50,098 nucleotides of DNA. It comes from Pirellulales bacterium (GTDB lineage Bacteria > Planctomycetota > Planctomycetia > Pirellulales > UBA1268). The stretch is taken from the NCBI GenBank assembly GCA_017853835.1, contig JAFMIU010000017.1, positions 1 to 50,098 of the forward strand. Direction: 5' to 3'. A model generated the notes under the pieces. It searched no databases, had not been told where the DNA came from, and worked only from the letters and a program-made list of their open reading frames with translations. Position numbers and translations under genes: made by a program. Shown here in pieces: positions 44,547 to 50,098 of the stretch. Every line of letters begins with the position of its first letter. The first letter of the stretch is position 1.

Positions 44547-47500
44547 ATGCTGCTCGTCCCTCGAGTCCATCCTCGCACCCGCACGCCGGCCGCCGCGCCC
44601 CTCGCCTTCACCACGATCGATGGCGAGCCTCATGTCACGATCAGGGACGTCGATCAGATGCCCCCGTTTTTCATGAACATCGTGGGCAACGGCGACGCCT
44701 GGATGTTCGTGGGAAGCAACGGCGGCATGACAGCCGGGCGGCGTGATCCGGATGGGGCGCTGTTTCCTTATCAGACCGTCGACAAACTCCTCGCGATGCC
44801 CGATGCCAGCGGGCCCGTGACGCTCATCCGAGTCGGGAGCACGGTGTGGGACGTCGGGCAGCGGTCACCGCTCGCCGCCGGGTGCCGAAGGCATCTCCAT
44901 AAGCACGAACTCGGCACGGACGTCGCCTTCGAGGACATCCACGAGCTCCTTGGGCTCCGATTTCGCCAAACCATCGCATGCAGTGAGGAGTTTGGCATCG
45001 TTCGTCGCTGCCTCCTCACCAACATCGGCATCGAGCGGGTGGAGATCAAGCTCCTCGACGGGTGGCGGCAGCTGCTGCCACCGGGCATCTCCCAATCGAT
45101 GCACGAGCGCTACAGCTATCTCGCGGCGGCGTATGCCCGCCATGAGTTTCTCGACGAGACCGGGATGATGGTGTCGATGCTCAATGCGGCCATCAGCGAT
45201 CGGCCCGAGCCGGCCGAGTCGCTGCGCGTGGCCGTGTCGTGGTCGGTCGGCCATGAACGCCCTGTCCGAACAGGCGCGAGGCGAGCGGTTGACGCGTTTC
45301 GGGCGGGGCACGTCGATGTCGGTTCGTCGAACGAGGTCCGCGGCGAGTTTGGCTGGTATCTCGTTCACGACACGCTGGAGCTCGAACCGGGGGCATCACG
45401 AGAGTGGATCACGGTGGCTGACACGGGGCTGGATCACGCGGCCGTCGTGGCTCTTCAACGACGGCTGCAGTCTGCCTCCATTCATGACGAGGTGGTCGCG
45501 AGCCTCGATCGTGATGCGTCTGGCATTCGTCGCAAGGTTGCCGCCGCCGATGGGCTTCAGCTGTCGGCGGAACGCGGCACGACGGTCCATCATTTCTCCA
45601 ACACCCTCTTCAACATCATGAGGGGGGGGATTCCTGTTGATGGCTACCGCTGCCCCGCCGGCGATGTCTCTCACTTCGTGCGTCGTCGAAGTCGATCGAC
45701 GTGGGAGCGGCATCGCGAATGGCTGGCGACCCAGGGCGACATGGATCTCTCGTCGATCGACGAGGCAGCAAAGGCGGTCGAAGATCCCCAACTGCGGCGC
45801 ATTCTTCGCGAATACCTGCCGATCGGTTTCAGCCGCCGGCATGGCGACCCAAGCCGTCCATGGAACCGCTTCTCGATCGCGACCCGCGACGAGTCTGGCG
45901 AGCCCGTGCTGGGGTATGCGGGGAACTGGCGCGATCTCTTTCAAAACTGGGAGGCCCTCGCCGTCAGTCACCCGTGTTGCCTGCCTGCGATGATTGCCGC
46001 CTTCCTCAATGCGTCGACGGCCGATGGCTACAACCCCTATCGCGTGACCCGCGACAGCATCGACTGGGAGGTCGAAGACCCGAATGATCCCTGGAGCCAC
46101 ATCGGCTACTGGGGTGATCATCAGATCGTCTACCTCACGAGGCTTCTCGAGGCCTGCGAACGGTACTGGCCAGGACGGCTCGCCTCCGAGCTCGATGAAC
46201 CGCTCTACGGTGCCAGTGTGGTGCCGTACCGGATTCGTGGGTTCGACGACCTCCTCGCGGATCCCCGTCATACGATCGAGTTCGATCCGGCCGAGGATCG
46301 GCGGCTGCGGGAGCGGATGGCCTCGGAAGGTGGAGATGCGGCGCTGGTGCAGGCCGCCGACGGAACGCCCAGGCTCCACACACTCGCCGAAAAACTCCTT
46401 GTTCCGACCCTCGTAAAACTTTCCAACCTCGTGCCGGAGGGGGGCATCTGGCTCAATACCCAACGGCCGGAGTGGAACGACGCCAACAACGCGTTGGCGG
46501 GCTGGGGCGTTTCGGTGGTGACGGCGTGCCACCTGCGACGCCATTGCGACGTGCTCGATCGATTGATCGGGGCGAGCGATCGAGAAACGCTCGCGCTCTC
46601 CCTGCCCGTGGCCACGCTCGTCGATGATCTGGCGGCGGCCTTGTCGAGCTGGCCCGATGGAGGGAGGCGATCGGTCTTTGAGTCGCTGGGCCGCGCCGGA
46701 GAGCGGCATCGCCGCGATGTGTACGCGGGAGGATCGGATCACCGCCGGGCGGTTTCCGTGAGTGACATTCGCGAGCTGTTGTCGGCGGCGAGACGGATTC
46801 TCGACGACACGATCCGTGCAAACATCCGCGATGACGGCCTGGTGCATTCGTACAACAGGCTCGAGTGCACCGATGATCGATTCGACATCGGTCGGCTCGG
46901 CCTGATGCTCGAAGGTCAGGTGGCGGCGCTGTCGAGCGGCGTGTTCGACGACCGGGCGACCTCGATGCTCGAGGCACTCCGGTCGAGTCCGCTCTATCGT
47001 GCCGATCAACGGAGCTACATGCTCCAGCCCGATCAGCGACAGACTCCGTTCCTGCAGCGGAATCGACTGCCGGATCACTGGCAATCGAGGTGCCCGGGCG
47101 TCGCCGCTCGTGTGGCGGCCGGCGAGAGCGATCTCATCGTGCTCGACGTGGCGGGCGATGCCCACTTCCATGCCGACTTCGCCCATGCCGGCGACGTGCT
47201 GCGCCGATACGATGCCAAGGCATACCCGGAGGACGAGCGGGAGGCGGTGCTCGCGCTCTGGGAGCAGGTGTTTCATCACGCCACGTTCACCGGACGGAGC
47301 ACCACTTTTTTCGGTTTCGAAGGGCTCGGCAGCATCTACTGGCACATGGTCGCCAAACTGCTGCTTGCGGTGCAGGAGTGCCACGATCGTGTGGCTCCGT
47401 CCGACCGACGTTCGCTTTCCCTCGCCTTCGCGACGATCCGAGACGGGCTCGGCTTCCGCAAGGCTCCTGCGGAGTACGGTGCCTTTCCCACCGATGCGTA

Positions 47501-47918
47501 TTCGCACACGCCGCGGCATCTCGGGGCACAGCAACCCGGCATGACCGGACAGGTGAAGGAGGAGATCCTGGTTCGCTTTGGCGAACTTGGTGTCGACGTG
47601 GTGGCGGGATCCCTGCGGTTTCAGCCGCAACTCGTCGATACGGCGGAGTTTGGCCCCGCATCGAGGTTTCACGCCATCGACGTCACGGGCCGTCGGCGTG
47701 ACATCGCGGTGCCCGAGGGCGGGCTGGCCTTCACGGTCTGCCAGGTGCCGGTCGTCTATGAGCCATCCGCCACGAGCTTCATCCGCATCGTGTATGGCGG
47801 TGATCGAGTTGAGACCATCGACGGCCACACGCTGCCCGTGAGCGTGAGCGGCGAGGTGTTTCGACGCACGGGGCGGGTGGTGTCGATTCAGGTGGGAGTC
47901 ACCAAGGAGCGGTCGTGA
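44547..47918 (+). CDS. Large (1,123-aa) putative six-hairpin glycosidase-like protein
   Basis: ATG 44547 has AAGGAG 9 bases upstream and is 11 bp after the preceding stop. No signal peptide is found, so it is probably cytoplasmic. The N-terminal 270 residues are beta-rich (DVDQMPPFFMNIVGNGDAW), a layout seen in GH94-type and related phosphorylases and amylase-like (alpha/alpha)6 enzymes. The centre and C-terminal half are helical with aromatic/acidic residues typical of an (alpha/alpha)6 barrel (GYAGNWRDLFQNWEALAVSH, NPYRVTRDSIDWEVEDPNDP, WLNTQRPEWNDANNALAGW). A final segment, AYSHTPRHLGAQQPGMTGQV, then FTVCQVPVVYE, is beta-rich. I do not recognise a specific family. Next to a sugar symporter and a GH16 enzyme, it may break down imported oligosaccharides; a phosphorylase function is an option, not shown. 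Confidence 0.7.
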   Translation: MLLVPRVHPRTRTPAAAPLAFTTIDGEPHVTIRDVDQMPPFFMNIVGNGDAWMFVGSNGGMTAGRRDPDGALFPYQTVDKLLAMPDASGPVTLIRVGSTVWDVGQRSPLAAGCRRHLHKHELGTDVAFEDIHELLGLRFRQTIACSEEFGIVRRCLLTNIGIERVEIKLLDGWRQLLPPGISQSMHERYSYLAAAYARHEFLDETGMMVSMLNAAISDRPEPAESLRVAVSWSVGHERPVRTGARRAVDAFRAGHVDVGSSNEVRGEFGWYLVHDTLELEPGASREWITVADTGLDHAAVVALQRRLQSASIHDEVVASLDRDASGIRRKVAAADGLQLSAERGTTVHHFSNTLFNIMRGGIPVDGYRCPAGDVSHFVRRRSRSTWERHREWLATQGDMDLSSIDEAAKAVEDPQLRRILREYLPIGFSRRHGDPSRPWNRFSIATRDESGEPVLGYAGNWRDLFQNWEALAVSHPCCLPAMIAAFLNASTADGYNPYRVTRDSIDWEVEDPNDPWSHIGYWGDHQIVYLTRLLEACERYWPGRLASELDEPLYGASVVPYRIRGFDDLLADPRHTIEFDPAEDRRLRERMASEGGDAALVQAADGTPRLHTLAEKLLVPTLVKLSNLVPEGGIWLNTQRPEWNDANNALAGWGVSVVTACHLRRHCDVLDRLIGASDRETLALSLPVATLVDDLAAALSSWPDGGRRSVFESLGRAGERHRRDVYAGGSDHRRAVSVSDIRELLSAARRILDDTIRANIRDDGLVHSYNRLECTDDRFDIGRLGLMLEGQVAALSSGVFDDRATSMLEALRSSPLYRADQRSYMLQPDQRQTPFLQRNRLPDHWQSRCPGVAARVAAGESDLIVLDVAGDAHFHADFAHAGDVLRRYDAKAYPEDEREAVLALWEQVFHHATFTGRSTTFFGFEGLGSIYWHMVAKLLLAVQECHDRVAPSDRRSLSLAFATIRDGLGFRKAPAEYGAFPTDAYSHTPRHLGAQQPGMTGQVKEEILVRFGELGVDVVAGSLRFQPQLVDTAEFGPASRFHAIDVTGRRRDIAVPEGGLAFTVCQVPVVYEPSATSFIRIVYGGDRVETIDGHTLPVSVSGEVFRRTGRVVSIQVGVTKERS

Positions 47919-49279
47919 TGTCGCACGCAGGCGAGTCGTCCAGGCTTTCGCAGGCCGAGAAGTTCGGCTATGGGCTCGGCGATACGGCGAGCAATTTTGT
48001 GTGGGCGCTCATGATGAACTTCATCATGTACTTCTACACCGACATTTTCGGCATCACCGCCGCCGCGGCGGGAACGATGCTCTTGTTCGCCCGTTCGACC
48101 GATGGATTCTTCGACTTCTTCGTGGGCGCCGTGGCCGACCGCACCGAAACCCGTTGGGGACGGTTTCGGCCGTGGCTCCTGTGGCTCTGTGTGCCCCTCG
48201 CGGTTGTTTTCGTGCTGGCGTTCACGACGCCCGACGTGTCGCCGGCATGGAAGCTGGCGTGGGCCTGGATCACCTACAACGTGCTCATGCTCACCTACTC
48301 CGCGATCAACATCCCCTATGGTGCGTTGTCCGGCGTGATGACGGATGATTCGATGGAGCGAACGAGCCTCAACGCCTACCGGATGTCGCTGGCACAGGTC
48401 GGTGGCATCATCGCCAACACGAGTTTTCTCTGGCTCGTGGGCACCCTGGGAAAGGGTGACGTGCAGCGGGGCGCCCAGGCCACGGTCGCGATCTTCGCCG
48501 TCGCCGCCGTGGTGCTGTTCCTGATCTGCTTCGCGACCACCCGGGAACGGATTCATCCGCCGCCGGCCCAACGCACGAAGGTGCGTGACGACATCAAAAT
48601 GCTGCTGGCCAATAGGCATTGGATCGCCATGTTCGTGACCGGGCTCGTCACGATCACGCTCGCGGTGGTGCGCGGCTCTGCGGGTATCTACTACCTCAAG
48701 AGTTACCTTCACTGGGCCGACGATCGCATTGGGCTGTATTTCCTCGTCGGTGGCCTCGCGATGATCGCGGGTGCGATGGCAACTCCCATTGCCGTGCGAC
48801 TCCTCGGCCGGAAGTGGGCGTTCGTGGTCAGCATGCTGGTGGTGGCCATAACGGCCGTGCCGTTCTATGTGATGACCCCCGAACAGACCGCGGGTGTGTT
48901 TACGTTCCACATCCTGGGCATGGTGGCCTCCGGGGTGAATGCGACGCTCTACTGGACGCTCGTGGCCGACACCGCCGACTTCGCCGAGTGGATGTTTCGA
49001 GTGCGGACGACGGGAATCGTGTTTTCCGCCACCACGTGTGCGCAGAAGGCGGGCATGGGGATTGGTGCTGCGGCCGCAGGACTCCTGCTCGATCGGTATG
49101 GCTATGTGGCGAACGCGGAACTCTCCGAGTCGGCTCGGCAGGGCATCCTGTTGATGATGAGCCTGATTCCTGCGGGTGGATTGCTCGCCCTCGCTGCCGG
49201 CTTCTGTGGATATGGATTGACCGAGGACGTGTGTCATTCGATGCGCGTGGAACTCGCGGAACGTCGTCTCGCACGCTGA
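47918..49279 (+). CDS. GPH-family sugar:cation symporter (major facilitator superfamily)
   Basis: 453 aa. ATG 47918 overlaps the previous stop (TGATG) and has AAGGAG 8 bases before it; GTG 47915 is an alternative. Twelve hydrophobic segments are visible. The family motifs are KFGYGLGDTASNFVW at the N-terminus, DGFFDFFVGAVADRTETRWGRFRPW after helix 2-3, and NIPYGALSGVMTDDSMERTSLNAYRM in the central loop, all typical of glycoside-pentoside-hexuronide symporters such as MelB and XylP. It imports a mono- or disaccharide (likely gluco-oligosaccharide from context) with Na+ or H+. It is the third gene of the cassette after the clan GH-A enzyme and the six-hairpin-like protein and is probably co-transcribed with them. 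Confidence 0.93.
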   Translation: MSHAGESSRLSQAEKFGYGLGDTASNFVWALMMNFIMYFYTDIFGITAAAAGTMLLFARSTDGFFDFFVGAVADRTETRWGRFRPWLLWLCVPLAVVFVLAFTTPDVSPAWKLAWAWITYNVLMLTYSAINIPYGALSGVMTDDSMERTSLNAYRMSLAQVGGIIANTSFLWLVGTLGKGDVQRGAQATVAIFAVAAVVLFLICFATTRERIHPPPAQRTKVRDDIKMLLANRHWIAMFVTGLVTITLAVVRGSAGIYYLKSYLHWADDRIGLYFLVGGLAMIAGAMATPIAVRLLGRKWAFVVSMLVVAITAVPFYVMTPEQTAGVFTFHILGMVASGVNATLYWTLVADTADFAEWMFRVRTTGIVFSATTCAQKAGMGIGAAAAGLLLDRYGYVANAELSESARQGILLMMSLIPAGGLLALAAGFCGYGLTEDVCHSMRVELAERRLAR

Positions 49280-49343
49280 AGTGGTGGTCCGTGGCATGGT
49301 CCCGACGCGTGCATCCGCCGGACCTTCAGCCTATGCTTGGTGC

Positions 49344-50098
49344 ATGACCGAGACATGCATGAGAGGCAGGGTGGGGCGGGCGTGTGTCACGTGGGGTGTC
49401 GTGTCGTGGCTTCTTGCTGGTGCCTTGGGGCTGACGCCGGCCATCGCGCTGTCGGCGGCGAACGACTATCCCTATCTCTCGTGGCAGGACGATTTTGACG
49501 GGGCGTCGATCGAGCGATCCCGGTGGACGTATGACCTTGGCACGGGATCGCAATACGGCCTGACGGGCTGGGGCAACAACGAGCTTCAGTACTACACCGA
49601 CTTCACCCGCAACGCGTCCGTGGGCAATGGCATGCTGTCGATCACGGCCAGGCAGGAGAAGGTTGGTGGCCAGGACTACACGTCAGCCCGTCTGAAGACG
49701 GAAGGTCTGTTCAGCCAGGCGGGAGGGAGATTCGAGATCCGTGCCGCGCTTCCCACCGGGCAGGGGATCTGGCCGGCCCTCTGGATGATGCCGACGAGTT
49801 CGACCTACGGTGGATGGGCGTCATCGGGCGAGATCGACATCATGGAGGCACGCGGGCAGGAGCCCAGCCGGGTGGAAGGCACGATCCATTACGGAGGGTC
49901 CTGGCCGGGAAACACATGGTCGAGTTCCTCGTACACCTTTCCGGCTGGTCAGACGATCGCGGGGTTTCACACGTATGCCCTGGAGTGGGATTTTGTCGGG
50001 AGTCCGGCGATCCGGTGGTACGTCGATGGGACGTTGTTTGCCACCAAGACGTCCTGGTGGTCGTCAGGCGGGGCCTATCCGGCACCGTTCAATCAGCC
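49344..50098 (+). CDS. Secreted GH16 beta-glucanase (partial, C-terminus beyond window)
   Basis: The frame is open from ATG 49344 to the window end (251 codons visible); ATG 49359 is an alternative and neither has a strong ribosome-binding site. A signal peptide spans roughly residues 8-37 (VTWGVVSWLLAGALGLTPAIAL). The GH16 domain has the entry segment LSWQDDFDG, the conserved YYTDFTRNASVGNGMLSI, and the catalytic motif EIDIMEARG, with nucleophile E163 and acid/base E168 in the ExDxxE pattern. Downstream sequence YALEWDFV (52-72 residues later) matches the GH16 fold. The enzyme type (laminarinase-like, endo-beta-1,3-glucanase) is the best call; agarase- or carrageenase-like members cannot be ruled out. 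It stands 64 bp after the symporter. Confidence 0.92.
   Translation, partial: MTETCMRGRVGRACVTWGVVSWLLAGALGLTPAIALSAANDYPYLSWQDDFDGASIERSRWTYDLGTGSQYGLTGWGNNELQYYTDFTRNASVGNGMLSITARQEKVGGQDYTSARLKTEGLFSQAGGRFEIRAALPTGQGIWPALWMMPTSSTYGGWASSGEIDIMEARGQEPSRVEGTIHYGGSWPGNTWSSSSYTFPAGQTIAGFHTYALEWDFVGSPAIRWYVDGTLFATKTSWWSSGGAYPAPFNQ

Noticed and set aside
45396..47828. Long minus-strand open frame (810 codons) opposite the 1,123-aa protein gene
   Set aside because: Its translation is low-complexity, rich in Arg/His/Gly, and lacks any motif; it mirrors the codon structure of the real plus-strand gene, as expected in high-GC DNA.

Overview
The window (about 50 kb, high GC, dense coding) looks like a chromosome segment of a planctomycete, probably of the Pirellulales type. 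Signs of this are PEP-CTERM C-termini, autotransporter-associated beta-strand repeat proteins, DUF1559 proteins with pilin-like N-termini, several formylglycine sulfatases, a Tat-exported Gfo/Idh/MocA oxidoreductase, PQQ-type beta-propellers and a secreted protein with a 'WYAEHPNAW' motif. Assignment to a genus is not possible from the sequence alone. I see no rRNA, tRNA, CRISPR array, insertion sequence or phage gene.

Region 1 (1-6.5 kb) holds the N-terminal part of a secreted beta-strand repeat protein, a PQQ-like propeller protein, a Gfo/Idh/MocA oxidoreductase, hypE on the minus strand, and a secreted low-complexity protein.

Region 2 (6.6-16.1 kb) is a complete [NiFe]-hydrogenase locus whose subunits have the features of the oxygen-tolerant, high-affinity 'actinobacterial-type' group 1h enzymes. 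A tightly coupled minus-strand operon runs small subunit, large subunit, endopeptidase, TPR protein, 131-aa protein, Rieske protein, NHL protein, hypC, hypD, mostly with 4-base start/stop overlaps. hypA-hypB diverge from it across a 186-bp promoter region that carries two striking inverted repeats. A perfect 15-bp hairpin lies between the two structural genes. hypE and hypF sit apart, so all six hyp genes (A-F) are present.

Region 3 (16.3-20.3 kb) is one 1,311-aa secreted beta-strand repeat/PEP-CTERM protein. Region 4 (20.4-31.2 kb) runs on the minus strand: dabA, two NuoL/NuoM-like membrane subunits, a SulP anion transporter with STAS and a fused C-terminal PII-like domain, and, 50 bp further on, hypF. 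This is an energy-coupled inorganic-carbon uptake module next to the hydrogenase. Together they suggest a heterotroph that can draw energy from H2 and concentrate bicarbonate; no RuBisCO or other carbon-fixation gene is in view.

Region 5 (31.3-37.5 kb) is a minus-strand sulfatase operon: 258-aa secreted protein, sulfatase, YHYH-PEBP fusion, sulfatase, DUF1559. Region 6 (37.9-50.1 kb) runs on the plus strand and resembles a polysaccharide-utilisation locus: PEP-CTERM protein with a 'GYMNVF' module, LacI regulator, large two-module PEP-CTERM/dockerin-like protein, DUF1559, clan GH-A-like glycosidase, a 1,123-aa protein of possible six-hairpin glycosidase type, GPH sugar symporter and a GH16 glucanase cut by the window edge. 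Regions 5 and 6 diverge from an intergenic stretch with four GAAACnGTTTC-type palindromes spaced exactly 22 bp apart. A further copy stands just before lacI, which suggests one LacI regulon that includes its own gene.
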